Positions 1 through 8,023 are shown, numbered from the stretch's first letter. The stretch: 23,000 bases of DNA from Gastranaerophilus sp045639085 (GCA_045639085.1 JAZUCM010000053.1:1-23000), one strand, 5' to 3'. Notes: a model not told the origin generated them from the sequence alone. Numbers and translations are program-made.

Positions 1-117
1 ATACGTGCTAATCTATAACAATAGGCCACAGTGGAACAAAAATAAACTGTCTCCGTGCAGATACAGAGATTTTTTATTGGCTGCTTAATTTGTGTCCAGG
101 TTTTGGGGACCACTTCA
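1..117 (+). mobile_element. Right end of an IS3-family insertion sequence
   Basis: Besides the transposase tail, bases 92-117 read inward (minus strand) as TGAAGTGGTCCCCAAAACCT and on into TGGACA. This resembles the terminal inverted repeats of IS3/IS150-group elements, which begin TG and carry a CCCCAAAA..TGGAC block. The element most likely ends at the CA at 116-117, so the 3-4 bp after it would be the target duplication. The left end is outside the window, so pairing of the repeats and the duplication cannot be tested here. Confidence 0.72.
2..88 (+). CDS. IS3-family transposase (OrfB), C-terminal end only
   Basis: The reading frame is open from base 2 to a TAA at 86-88; the rest lies beyond the left edge. 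The 28 visible residues include YNNRPQWNK and LSPCRYRDFL. This matches the usual tail of IS3/IS150-group integrase-type transposases, where a YN-x-x-RPQ motif is followed by a LSP-x-x-YR motif (established family pattern). The stop codon is followed directly by what looks like the right terminal inverted repeat, as expected for this family. The protein would be the DDE recombinase that moves the element. Whether the full copy is intact cannot be seen. Confidence 0.8.
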   Translation, partial: YVLIYNNRPQWNKNKLSPCRYRDFLLAA

Positions 118-122
118 AATTA

Positions 123-150
123 ACTTATTAACTTATTAACTTATTAACTA
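123..150. repeat. 8-bp tandem repeat, three copies plus a partial copy
   Basis: The unit ACTTATTA is repeated head to tail at 123-130, 131-138 and 139-146, with a partial copy after it. It lies between the IS3 right end and the 3' end of rel, in non-coding sequence. Replication slippage is the simplest explanation. It is far too short and unspaced to be a CRISPR array. Confidence 0.85.
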
Positions 151-191
151 TTATTTACAACCTTTCCCCGCCTTCGGCGAACTGCCCTTTC

Positions 192-2381
192 TTACTTCTT
201 TGTCCTTGGTTTCGGTGGATTTTTCTTTTGTCCAGGTTGAGATTGGGCAGACGACTGTATCCGTTTTACGCTGAATACGTCAGGTATCGCTTGGATTGAA
301 TAAATCACACGTTTATAGGTTTCTAAATTATCCAATTCCAGCCCTAACTCAACAATACCGACTTTGCCGGGTTTCGATTTGACGTTTGCATAAACAATAT
401 TAGTATTATTATCTGAAACCGCCGCAATAATATCTTTGAGAAGCCCGATTTTCTCAGCGGTTTCAATGCGGATTGTGGTGTTGTAAACACGGTTAGGATT
501 TTCACCCGACCAGTGAATATCCATTAATCTTTCAGGCTCAATCGTTTCCAAAGTTTTGCAATCAACACGGTGAACCGAAACGCCTTTTGAGCGAGTAACA
601 ACCCCGACAATAGGCTCGCCCGGAATAGGAGAACAACATTTCGCGACAGAATACATTAAACCCTCAAGTCCTACAATATCCTTGCCGGATTTTTTGCGAG
701 AATATGAATGGAATTTTGAAGTATCATCAAGTTTTTTCTCAGGCTTTTTGATTTTGTTGACAACTTTATTCGTAGTGGTTTCACCATAACCAATCGCGGC
801 AAAAAGGTCTTCCGCAGACTGATAATTCATCACTTTTGCAATTCGGTCAAACTCACCTTGCTTAACATATTCGTCAAAAACCGCCTTCGTAAGTTCGTGC
901 TCGAGGTTATTGCGCCCAACTTCGACGTGCTGTTCACGATTATTTTTCTTAAACCATTGTTTAATTTTTGAACTAGCTTGTTTTGTAACTACGAAATTCA
1001 GCCAATCCAAACGCGGCGAAGGAGTTTTAGATGTCAAAATCTCAACGATATCACCATTTTTGAGTTTTGTATCTAACTGCGCAATACGCCCGTTAATAAG
1101 CGCGCCAACAGTCCTGTTTCCGACATCTGAGTGAATACGATACGCAAAATCGACAGGCGTTGCGTTCGCCGGGAAATCGAGGACATCACCGTTTGGAGTA
1201 CAGGCAAAAACTTGATCCGAAAAAATATCCATTTTGACAGTGTTAACGTAATCTTGCGCACTGGTCACATCTTTGTCGTATTCAACGAGTTTGCGCAGCC
1301 AAGAAAATTGTTTATCCGCTTGATTGTCGGCTCTTTGAGAACCTTTTTCTTTATAACGCCAATGAGCCGCAACCCCAAATTCAGCGACCTCGTGCATTTT
1401 ATAAGTTCTAATCTGAACTTCGAGCGGTTTAGATTTCGGACCAATCACAGAAGTGTGAAGCGATTGGTACATATTCCCCTTAGGCATTGCAATGTAATCC
1501 TTAAAGCGGCCGGGGATAGGCTTGAACTGCGAATGGATAAGCCCTAAAACCGCATAACATTCACTTTCACTGTTTACAATTACGCGCACAGCCGTAATAT
1601 CGTAAAGCTCATGAAACGCGATGTTAAGCCGTTTCATCTTACTGTAAATACTGAAATAATGTTTCGCACGCCCTGTAATTTTTGCATCAATACCCGCATT
1701 CTTAACATCTTTGCCAATTTGATCAATCAAAAGTTTAACGGTGCTTTCCCTATCTCTTTTGGTTTGGGAAACAAGTTGAGAAATTTCATAATATTTATCT
1801 GGCTCAAGATAACGCAACGACAAGTCTTCAAGTTCTGCCTTAATTTTACCAATCCCCAAGCGGTTGGCAAGCGGAGCGAAGATATCAAGAGTTTCGCGTG
1901 CAATTTTTTGTTGCTTTGCCGCAGTCATAAAGTTCAAAGTGCGCATATTGTGCAAACGGTCAGCAAGTTTCAAGAAAATTATGCGCATATCGTTTGCCAT
2001 CGCAATAAAAAGGCGACGAATATTTTCCGCCTGGCGCTCTTCATTAGATTTGAACTGCAATTTGCCTAACTTTGTTACCCCTTGTACAAGGTTTAAAACA
2101 TCTTCACCAAATTTTTCTTTAATTGTTTCCGGCGTCGTATCGGTATCTTCAAGGATATCGTGTAAAAACCCGGCAATAAGAGTATTCTTATCCATATGCA
2201 GCCCTGCCAAAATCTTGACGACTTCGACCGGATGGATAATATAGGGTTCCTCTGAAACCCGAAACTGCCCTTCATGAAGTTTTTTCGCGAACAAAAACGC
2301 CTCTTCGACCTTGGCAATATCGTCCTCTGTCCATTTTTGCTCGATTAATTCAGTTTTTATATCCTTGATTAAATCTTCCAT
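192..2381 (-). CDS. rel: Bifunctional (p)ppGpp synthetase/hydrolase, RelA/SpoT family
   Basis: This cytosolic enzyme makes and breaks (p)ppGpp from GTP/GDP and ATP in the stringent response. The 729-residue product has the full long-RSH order. The HD hydrolase domain carries HDILED at about residues 74-79 and LADRLHNMRT near 140. The synthetase domain carries GRFKDYIAMPK near 291 and EVQIRT near 321. A TGS domain follows around 385-445, then a Cys-rich segment (AKCCSPIPGEP) and a C-terminal ACT domain. The RFKD form of the RxKD motif and the intact HD site indicate both activities. The frame also opens at a TTG at 2399, but ATG at 2381 is preferred: it starts the usual MEDLI-type N-terminus, while the extension is only YYYYI encoded by a TAT repeat. 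No Shine-Dalgarno precedes it; a promoter sits almost on the start codon. No convincing terminator is seen before the IS end. Confidence 0.96.
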   Translation of the reverse strand: MEDLIKDIKTELIEQKWTEDDIAKVEEAFLFAKKLHEGQFRVSEEPYIIHPVEVVKILAGLHMDKNTLIAGFLHDILEDTDTTPETIKEKFGEDVLNLVQGVTKLGKLQFKSNEERQAENIRRLFIAMANDMRIIFLKLADRLHNMRTLNFMTAAKQQKIARETLDIFAPLANRLGIGKIKAELEDLSLRYLEPDKYYEISQLVSQTKRDRESTVKLLIDQIGKDVKNAGIDAKITGRAKHYFSIYSKMKRLNIAFHELYDITAVRVIVNSESECYAVLGLIHSQFKPIPGRFKDYIAMPKGNMYQSLHTSVIGPKSKPLEVQIRTYKMHEVAEFGVAAHWRYKEKGSQRADNQADKQFSWLRKLVEYDKDVTSAQDYVNTVKMDIFSDQVFACTPNGDVLDFPANATPVDFAYRIHSDVGNRTVGALINGRIAQLDTKLKNGDIVEILTSKTPSPRLDWLNFVVTKQASSKIKQWFKKNNREQHVEVGRNNLEHELTKAVFDEYVKQGEFDRIAKVMNYQSAEDLFAAIGYGETTTNKVVNKIKKPEKKLDDTSKFHSYSRKKSGKDIVGLEGLMYSVAKCCSPIPGEPIVGVVTRSKGVSVHRVDCKTLETIEPERLMDIHWSGENPNRVYNTTIRIETAEKIGLLKDIIAAVSDNNTNIVYANVKSKPGKVGIVELGLELDNLETYKRVIYSIQAIPDVFSVKRIQSSAQSQPGQKKNPPKPRTKK

Positions 2382-2387
2382 GATATA

Positions 2388-2418
2388 ATAATAATACAAG
2401 TTCTAGCAATTTTTTCAA
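2388..2418 (-). promoter_or_regulatory. Probable rel promoter, giving a leaderless or near-leaderless mRNA
   Basis: On the minus strand TTGAAA (2418-2413) is followed by overlapping TATTAT hexamers, at 2396-2391 (16-nt spacer) and 2393-2388 (19-nt spacer). The second lies 6 nt before ATG 2381, which would place transcription start at or just before the start codon. There is no AG-rich ribosome-binding site between. The position is inferred from sequence only. Confidence 0.5.
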
Positions 2419-2457
2419 GTGGTGTAAAAAAAATATCATTCATAAGGATTATCGAAA

Positions 2458-2742
2458 ATGCTAAAAGAAACGGCAAACGGAATATTAATAAGTTTCAAAA
2501 TCTCCCCTAACGCGTCAAAAAATGAGATTATAAAAACCGACGACGGAGTAAAAATCAAAATAACCGCCCAACCCATCGACAATAAGGCCAACAAAGCCCT
2601 CGTTGAATTTCTTGCCAAACAGTTCAAAATCCCCAAAACATCAATAGAAATCGTCAAAGGCCATACATCCAAAGAAAAAACTTTACTCATAAAAACCTTC
2701 GACAACGAAAAAATCGAGATGTTGAAAAAAGACTTTAGTTAA
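2458..2742 (+). CDS. DUF167 / YggU-family protein
   Basis: A small 94-residue protein of the widespread DUF167 (UPF0235, YggU) family, whose molecular role is not established. Family-typical segments are visible: ISPNASKNEI near the start, then KIKITAQPIDNKANKALVEF, and later IVKGHTSKEKTLLI. A good ribosome-binding site (AAGGA at 2444-2448) lies 9 nt before ATG. Its end overlaps the end of yraN by 4 bp in convergent orientation. Length is close to the family norm. Confidence 0.9.
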   Translation: MLKETANGILISFKISPNASKNEIIKTDDGVKIKITAQPIDNKANKALVEFLAKQFKIPKTSIEIVKGHTSKEKTLLIKTFDNEKIEMLKKDFS

Positions 2743-3086
2743 TGAACATCACGAAAATGGTCGATTTTCAATTCGGGTTTTAAAGTTATAGCAACAATAT
2801 CAATCTGATACGCCAATTTCACCCCGATTTCTTGCAGATAGAGTGCAATTCCTTTCCTAATATGACTGAGCTTTCGTTTGTCAACTGATTCGGACGGAAT
2901 CCCATAGGCATCAGTTTTGCGAGTTTTCACTTCAACAAAATACAATTTATTTTTTCGCTTAGCAATAATATCAATCTCACAAACTTTAGGATAAGATTTG
3001 TTACGTTCAACAATCTCATAACCATTTCGCATCAAATATCTACACGCCAAGTCTTCGCCGGCCGCACCCAGTTTCTTATTATCCAT
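2739..3086 (-). CDS. yraN: YraN family (UPF0102) endonuclease-like protein
   Basis: The 115-residue product matches UPF0102/YraN proteins, which have a restriction-endonuclease-like fold related to Holliday-junction resolvases. Their cellular role is still unclear. The N-terminus has LGAAGEDLACRYL and the core has EIDIIAKRKNKLYFVEVKTR, containing the D-(x)n-E-V-K catalytic pattern of PD-(D/E)xK nucleases. Length is normal. There is no clear Shine-Dalgarno; a TAAAAT hexamer (3098-3093) ends 6 nt before ATG 3086, so a leaderless transcript is possible. The 3' end overlaps the DUF167 gene. Confidence 0.92.
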   Translation of the reverse strand: MDNKKLGAAGEDLACRYLMRNGYEIVERNKSYPKVCEIDIIAKRKNKLYFVEVKTRKTDAYGIPSESVDKRKLSHIRKGIALYLQEIGVKLAYQIDIVAITLKPELKIDHFRDVH

Positions 3087-3161
3087 AAATTTATTTTAGC
3101 ATAAAATTATCAATAGGTATTAACTTTATGTAAAGATATAGCCATTATTGCGTTTTGATAG

Positions 3162-3167
3162 TATAAT
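3162..3167 (+). promoter_or_regulatory. -10 box of the probable pxpA promoter
   Basis: A perfect TATAAT lies 33 nt before the pxpA start. The -35 region is weak. The leader contains an AGG ribosome-binding core at 3189-3191. This would drive the pxpA-yvcK-panB-panC run. Confidence 0.5.
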
Positions 3168-3200
3168 ATAATTGAGAGAATAGTTTTTAGGTAATCGAAT

Positions 3201-3992
3201 ATGCAAACATTAGAAAGAAAAGTTATAAAAAATATAGATTTCAACTGCGATTTAGCCCAAATGTTCGGGGTTTACAAGAACAACAACGAAGAAGAACTTC
3301 TTCAATATGTCAGCTCCGTAAACGTTTCTTGCGGATTTCATGCAGGTGACCCGGTTGCTATCAAAAATGCACTTGAACTTGCGAAAAAACATAACGTGGT
3401 TGTCGGTGCGCATATCGGTTTTAACGATATTATGGGATTTGGCAACAGGCCGGTACAACTTAGCGAAGATGAAATCGAAGCAATCGTTCTTTATCAAGTC
3501 GGTGCGATAATGTCATTTGCAAAAAGCTTTAAAATGGAAATTGAACACGTTCGCCCTCACGGTGCAATGTACAAAATGGCGGCGATGGACTACGATTTTT
3601 CAGCCTCAATTGCTAAAGCGATTAAAAAGTGTTCTCAATGGCTCGTTTACTACGGCGCAACAGGCGAAAATATCAGCAGAGTCGAATCTGAACTAAACGT
3701 AAAAGTCGCAAAAGAAGTTTTCTTAAACAAAATATACAACGCTGACGGCTCTATTGATTTTAGCGCAAAAGATATTGTCAACACAGAAACTTCCACAACA
3801 AGACTTAAACAACTACTGGCAGCCTCTCAGGTTTACAACAACGAGGGTGGAAAAACATACGTAGAAGCTGATACTATTCACTTCTCAAGTTCCGCACCTA
3901 ACGCAATTGAAGCATTGCGCGAAGCCAGAAATATTATCACTCCACTGCCGATAAATTACAAAAATGTTTGCGCATCAGGCTGGGTAGAATAA
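3201..3992 (+). CDS. pxpA: 5-oxoprolinase subunit A (LamB/YcsF family)
   Basis: A 263-residue LamB/YcsF-family protein. In characterised bacteria PxpA works with PxpB and PxpC in the ATP-dependent opening of 5-oxoproline to glutamate. The conserved start is clear (IDFNCDLAQMFGVYKNNNEE, then VNVSCGFHAGDP), as are VVGAHIGFND, GFGNRPVQLS and EHVRPHGAMYKMAA. The first motif reads CDLAQMFG rather than the common CDLGESFG. Length matches the family. The start follows a TTAGG ribosome-binding site. No pxpB or pxpC lies anywhere in the window; the next gene, 52 bp on, is yvcK. Confidence 0.9.
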   Translation: MQTLERKVIKNIDFNCDLAQMFGVYKNNNEEELLQYVSSVNVSCGFHAGDPVAIKNALELAKKHNVVVGAHIGFNDIMGFGNRPVQLSEDEIEAIVLYQVGAIMSFAKSFKMEIEHVRPHGAMYKMAAMDYDFSASIAKAIKKCSQWLVYYGATGENISRVESELNVKVAKEVFLNKIYNADGSIDFSAKDIVNTETSTTRLKQLLAASQVYNNEGGKTYVEADTIHFSSSAPNAIEALREARNIITPLPINYKNVCASGWVE

Positions 3993-4044
3993 CTTACGCA
4001 ACAAATCAATAGCCGAATATTGGCAAAATTTTAGGGATATAACG

Positions 4045-5394
4045 ATGAACATACACGATAAAGAAGTTAGAATAACAGATAAAGTAAGATGGTTGATTCC
4101 GGGCTTACAAGTAAAACGCTGGTTTTTACTTTACCTTTTCAGTGCAACCTTGATTCTACTGGGTTTTTTGATTATTTTTGGTTTTAAGCCGGTTTATTAC
4201 ATAATGGAATTTATCAAATATGTTGCGAACGTAGTTCCGACATCTTGGCTTGCTGTTTCTATGGTACTGCTGGGCTCCGGCCTTTTCTGCCTCTCTTGGT
4301 CAAAGACAAATATATCCCTGCTTGAGGCAAAAAGTTCAGAACACTACGACATTTTAGAATCGCTTTACAGAAGACGAAAACTTAATAACGGCCCTAAAAT
4401 CGTTGCAATAGGCGGCGGAACAGGTCTTTCAATGCTATTGAAAGGCATTAAAAATATCACAAACAACATAACTGCCGTCGTAACAGTTGGTGACGATGGC
4501 GGTAGTTCAGGACGTTTAAGAACTGAGTTTGGTGTACTTCCTCCGGGAGATATAAGGAACTGTATCGCCGCGTTGGCAAAAGATGAGGACCTTGTTACTA
4601 AACTTTTCCAATACCGCTTCAAACACGGAGAAGGACTCGAAGGCCACAGTTTTGGTAACTTATTTCTCTCTGCGTTGTGTGCAATTACAGGCGACATGGT
4701 TCGCGCCGTAAAAGAATCGTCCAACGTCCTTTCTATCCGCGGTGTAGTTTTACCGTCAACCCTCGACGATATGAAACTTATCGCAACGATGGAAGACGGA
4801 CGGGTAATTTACGGGGAATCAAATATCCCTGAAGCCAACGGTAAAATAAGAAAAATTTATACAAACCCGCAAAAATGCAGCCCGCTACCTGAAGTTATAC
4901 ACGCAATTCGCGAGGCTGACCTGATTATTCTTGGTCCGGGTAGCCTTTATACAAGCGTTATTCCAAACCTTTTAATCGAAGGTATTTCACAAGAAATCAT
5001 AAATTCTAACGCTAAAAAAGTATACGTTTGCAACATAATGACACAACCGGGCGAAACCGACGGTTACGCGGTTTCCGACCATATCCAAGCCCTGTTTAAT
5101 CATGCCGGAAGTAACAAAATTATTGATACGGTCATAATGAACGATTTCATCCCGCAAAATCTTGCACAAAAATATCAAATGGCCGGTTCTTTCCCTGTCA
5201 TAATTGACACTGACAACATCGAACGTATGGGCGTAAAACTATTTACCAAAAAGCTTATAGAAGACAACAAAGACGGTCTTGTTCGCCACAGTTCTGCACG
5301 CGTGGCTCGCGCAATCAATTATTGGTTCAAACGTTCAACACGCAACGGAAGAAATCACAGACGCAAAGATTTGGCGCTGGCAGTGAATAACTAG
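4045..5394 (+). CDS. yvcK: YvcK/CofD-like gluconeogenesis factor with N-terminal membrane anchor
   Basis: The 449-residue protein has two hydrophobic segments (about 27-47 and 68-84) followed by a YvcK domain. That domain shows VAIGGGTGLSMLLKG near 121, VVTVGDDGGSSGRLR, VLPPGDIRNCIAALA, GHSFGNLF and ILGPGSLYTSVIPNLL. In Bacillus and mycobacteria YvcK/CuvA is needed for growth on gluconeogenic carbon and for cell-wall homeostasis, and binds UDP-sugars. The N-terminal membrane extension is absent from the short Bacillus form but occurs in cyanobacteria-type proteins (knowledge of the family, not checked here). AGGGA sits 7 nt before ATG. panB follows after 9 bp, so co-transcription is likely. 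Confidence 0.93.
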   Translation: MNIHDKEVRITDKVRWLIPGLQVKRWFLLYLFSATLILLGFLIIFGFKPVYYIMEFIKYVANVVPTSWLAVSMVLLGSGLFCLSWSKTNISLLEAKSSEHYDILESLYRRRKLNNGPKIVAIGGGTGLSMLLKGIKNITNNITAVVTVGDDGGSSGRLRTEFGVLPPGDIRNCIAALAKDEDLVTKLFQYRFKHGEGLEGHSFGNLFLSALCAITGDMVRAVKESSNVLSIRGVVLPSTLDDMKLIATMEDGRVIYGESNIPEANGKIRKIYTNPQKCSPLPEVIHAIREADLIILGPGSLYTSVIPNLLIEGISQEIINSNAKKVYVCNIMTQPGETDGYAVSDHIQALFNHAGSNKIIDTVIMNDFIPQNLAQKYQMAGSFPVIIDTDNIERMGVKLFTKKLIEDNKDGLVRHSSARVARAINYWFKRSTRNGRNHRRKDLALAVNN

Positions 5395-5403
5395 GATTTT
5401 TCA

Positions 5404-6234
5404 ATGAAAAAAGTTACAACCAAATATATAAAAGATTTAAAAAAAGAAAACTTAAAATTTTCAGCCCTAACGGCATACGATTACTCAACGGCCAAAATAC
5501 TTGATGAAGCAGGAATTGATATTATTTTAGTCGGCGACAGCCTTGCGATGGTGGCACTCGGGTATCAGGATACAAACAGTATCTCAATGGATGAAATGAA
5601 GATTTTCACTCGCGCAGTAGCAAAAGGTGTAACACGCGCAATGGTTGTTTGCGATATGCCGTTTATGAGTTATCATAAGGATTTCTCAGACGCAATGACA
5701 AATATCGGCGAGGCAATTAGAGCGGGAGCAACTGCGGTGAAAATCGAAGGCGCCAACGATTATATCTACGAACTGGTAAAAAGATGTGCGGATTTTGGAA
5801 TCCCGGTTATCTCACACATTGGATTTACTCCCCAAGCGATAAACGCTATCGGCGGACATTTTATACAGGGCAAAACACATGAGGCAACTCTTGAACTGCT
5901 TGAAAAAGCCAAAAAACTTCAAGAAGCCGGAGCGTTTGCGATTTTGCTGGAACTTGTTCCGGAAGAAAGCGCCAAATATATTACTGAAAACTTATCCATC
6001 CCAACAATATCTTGCGGCGCCGGAAAGTTTTGTGACGGCCAAGTGCTTGTCAGTGACGACGTTTTTGGCAAGTACAGCAATTTCAAACCAACTTTTGCAA
6101 GACGCTATGGCGATATGCGCCAACTGATTTACGACTGCGCAAAACAATATGACTCCGACGTCAAAAACGGAAATTTCCCGGCTGATAATGAAGTTTTTCA
6201 CGTTCAATCGGAATATAATAGACAATTTAACTAA
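5404..6234 (+). CDS. panB: 3-methyl-2-oxobutanoate hydroxymethyltransferase
   Basis: The first committed enzyme of pantothenate synthesis, transferring a hydroxymethyl group from methylene-tetrahydrofolate to 2-oxoisovalerate to form ketopantoate. The 276-residue TIM-barrel protein shows FSALTAYDYSTAKILDEAG, ILVGDSLAMVALGYQDT with the metal-binding Asp, AVKIEGANDYIYE, HIGFTPQAINAIGG, and ISCGAGKFCDGQVLVSDD near 200. VGDSLAM replaces the usual VGDSLGM. The ribosome-binding site AGGA overlaps the yvcK stop codon. panC follows after 11 bp. panD, for beta-alanine, is not in the window. Confidence 0.96.
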   Translation: MKKVTTKYIKDLKKENLKFSALTAYDYSTAKILDEAGIDIILVGDSLAMVALGYQDTNSISMDEMKIFTRAVAKGVTRAMVVCDMPFMSYHKDFSDAMTNIGEAIRAGATAVKIEGANDYIYELVKRCADFGIPVISHIGFTPQAINAIGGHFIQGKTHEATLELLEKAKKLQEAGAFAILLELVPEESAKYITENLSIPTISCGAGKFCDGQVLVSDDVFGKYSNFKPTFARRYGDMRQLIYDCAKQYDSDVKNGNFPADNEVFHVQSEYNRQFN

Positions 6235-6245
6235 GAAGAGGAAAA

Positions 6246-7097
6246 ATGAAATTAGTACATACAATTAAGGAAGTAAGAGAGCAAATAAAAGAATGGAAAA
6301 GAGAAGGCTTGACAATCGGATTTGTGCCGACAATGGGCGCGTTACATGCAGGACATTTGAGCCTTATTGAAAAATCTTGTGAAAAATGCGACAAAACCGT
6401 CGTTTCAGTTTTTGTTAATCCGATACAGTTTGGCCCTAGCGAAGATTTAGACAAATATCCTCGCACCTTAGACGCTGATTGCGAACTTGCGAAATGCGCA
6501 GACCTTATATTTGCACCTACGCCCGCTGAAATGTACGGCGAAGGCCACATGCTTTCTAACGATTTTCTAACTTATGTGGTTCCGCCTTACTTTTTTGTCG
6601 ATAAACTTTGTGCAAAATCACGAGTAGGTCACTTTGACGGAGTTTGCACAGTTGTTAATAAATTTTTCAATATTGTACAACCCGATTTCGCATTTTTTGG
6701 AGAAAAAGATCGTCAACAACTAATCATAATCAAAAAAATGGTAAAGGATCTAAATATTCCTATTGAAATCATCGGTTGCCCAATCGTTCGCGAAGCCTCA
6801 GGCTTAGCGTTGAGTTCGCGTAATTCATATCTAACTGACGAGCAAAAAGAAGATGCACTGGCCCTTAGCAGAATTCTTTTCAATATCAAAAACTGCTACA
6901 AAAAAGGTATAACAGATTCAAGAGCACTAAAGGAAACCGCTTTTAATTTCCTTACCCACAACCATCATCTGGAATATCTCGACTTTAGAGATGAGGAAAA
7001 CTTGGAAGAAAAGAGTATAATAGATGATAATACTATCGCATTTATTGCGGTCAAAATCGGTAACGTTAGGCTTATTGACAACATTTCACTCAGATAA
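6246..7097 (+). CDS. panC: Pantothenate synthetase (pantoate-beta-alanine ligase)
   Basis: Joins pantoate and beta-alanine using ATP, completing pantothenate synthesis downstream of the adjacent panB product. The 283-residue protein has the nucleotidyltransferase HIGH-like motif in TMGALHAGHLSLIEKS, then FVNPIQFGPSEDLDKYPR. The ATP/pantoate site follows as GHFDGVCTVVNKFFNIVQPD and FFGEKDRQQL, with REASGLALSSRN as the KMSKS-equivalent region. Length is typical. An AAGAGG ribosome-binding site precedes ATG. Confidence 0.97.
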   Translation: MKLVHTIKEVREQIKEWKREGLTIGFVPTMGALHAGHLSLIEKSCEKCDKTVVSVFVNPIQFGPSEDLDKYPRTLDADCELAKCADLIFAPTPAEMYGEGHMLSNDFLTYVVPPYFFVDKLCAKSRVGHFDGVCTVVNKFFNIVQPDFAFFGEKDRQQLIIIKKMVKDLNIPIEIIGCPIVREASGLALSSRNSYLTDEQKEDALALSRILFNIKNCYKKGITDSRALKETAFNFLTHNHHLEYLDFRDEENLEEKSIIDDNTIAFIAVKIGNVRLIDNISLR

Positions 7098-7111
7098 CTT
7101 GGAGAACAATT

Positions 7112-8014
7112 ATGCAGATTGAACAAAAAGCTAAAATTTCAAAATTTTTAAACAATTTAATGGCTTTATTAAAAATCGCACTGAGTATATTTTTGGGCGT
7201 AATTGTCATAACCTGGGCCGTTCAAATAGCGGAAATAGAAAATTTCATGCCTATTTTTAGCCGTTTAATAGATTTTTTCACCAATTTAAGCCAATATTTT
7301 TACACCCCGACAAAGGATGATGAAGAATCTTTTAGCGCACTGATGTATATTGCAATTTCAATTGTATTCTTCTTGCTTATATTTGAGTCAATAACAGATA
7401 TTCTTTCAGATATTTTAAAAGTCTATGACAAAACCAGAGAACAAGCACTTATTGAAGAAAACGAGAAAATTAATCAAGAAATTCAAAAAAACTACAAGTC
7501 ACATCTAAAAGCGTCAATGAGATTTGTCGTAATGCTGACACTTTCGGTAACACAACCACATCAGCAAACTCAAGCATTTGAAGACGAAGCTTTAGAGCAA
7601 TCAATCAAGCAACAAGCGCAAAAAATGATGAAAGAAATTTACTCTATGATAACAATGAGTATAAAATGCACCATAAAATCACGGCCGGATTTGCTTATCT
7701 TGGGCATAAATGACGCAGAACAACTCAACAGAATATTATTTTTCATCCAAAGTGTTTGCCAAGTGGAAAAATACCAAAAAGCCGGCCTGGGCTACTATAT
7801 GTCAGTTACGGCACACCTAACAACTGAAACAGCCGAAAAAGCGTTGCACGACGCAAATAACCTACTTCAATTACGCTGCAAAAACAAAATCCTATGCTAC
7901 GGAATAATCCCGGAATGTTTAGCTCTCGTGCGCGAAAACAATTTTAAAGCTCTAAGCAACGGACAATACGGAGAAGTTGAAGATACCGTTTTTGAACTTG
8001 TTAACAAAAATTAA
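7112..8014 (+). CDS. Unknown membrane protein with two TM segments and a cytosolic C-terminal domain
   Basis: Not recognised. The 300-residue protein has two clear hydrophobic segments (about 17-38 and 75-95), so both ends should be on the same side, probably the cytosol. A charged, coiled-coil-like stretch (about 104-130, TREQALIEENEKINQEIQKN) leads to a soluble alpha/beta domain from about 133 to 290. The order of short hydrophobic strands there (FVVMLTLSV, PDLLILGIN, GLGYYMSVTA, KILCYGIIP) could suggest a nucleotide-cyclase-like or ACT-like fold, but no catalytic motif is visible and this is only a guess. A strong TTGGAGA ribosome-binding site 14 bp after panC places it last in the pan run. 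Its stop is followed by the rplJ promoter. Confidence 0.8.
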   Translation: MQIEQKAKISKFLNNLMALLKIALSIFLGVIVITWAVQIAEIENFMPIFSRLIDFFTNLSQYFYTPTKDDEESFSALMYIAISIVFFLLIFESITDILSDILKVYDKTREQALIEENEKINQEIQKNYKSHLKASMRFVVMLTLSVTQPHQQTQAFEDEALEQSIKQQAQKMMKEIYSMITMSIKCTIKSRPDLLILGINDAEQLNRILFFIQSVCQVEKYQKAGLGYYMSVTAHLTTETAEKALHDANNLLQLRCKNKILCYGIIPECLALVRENNFKALSNGQYGEVEDTVFELVNKN

Positions 8015-8023
8015 TGATTATAC

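Noticed and set aside
123..150. CRISPR-like array
   Set aside because: The repeats are 8 bp, directly adjacent and without spacers.
169..179. Hairpin CGCC-TTC-GGCG as terminator of rel
   Set aside because: The stem is only 4 bp and no T run follows on the minus strand.
2382..2399. TTG-initiated extension of rel (MYYYYI)
   Set aside because: The added residues come from a TAT repeat overlapping the likely promoter; ATG 2381 starts the usual N-terminus.
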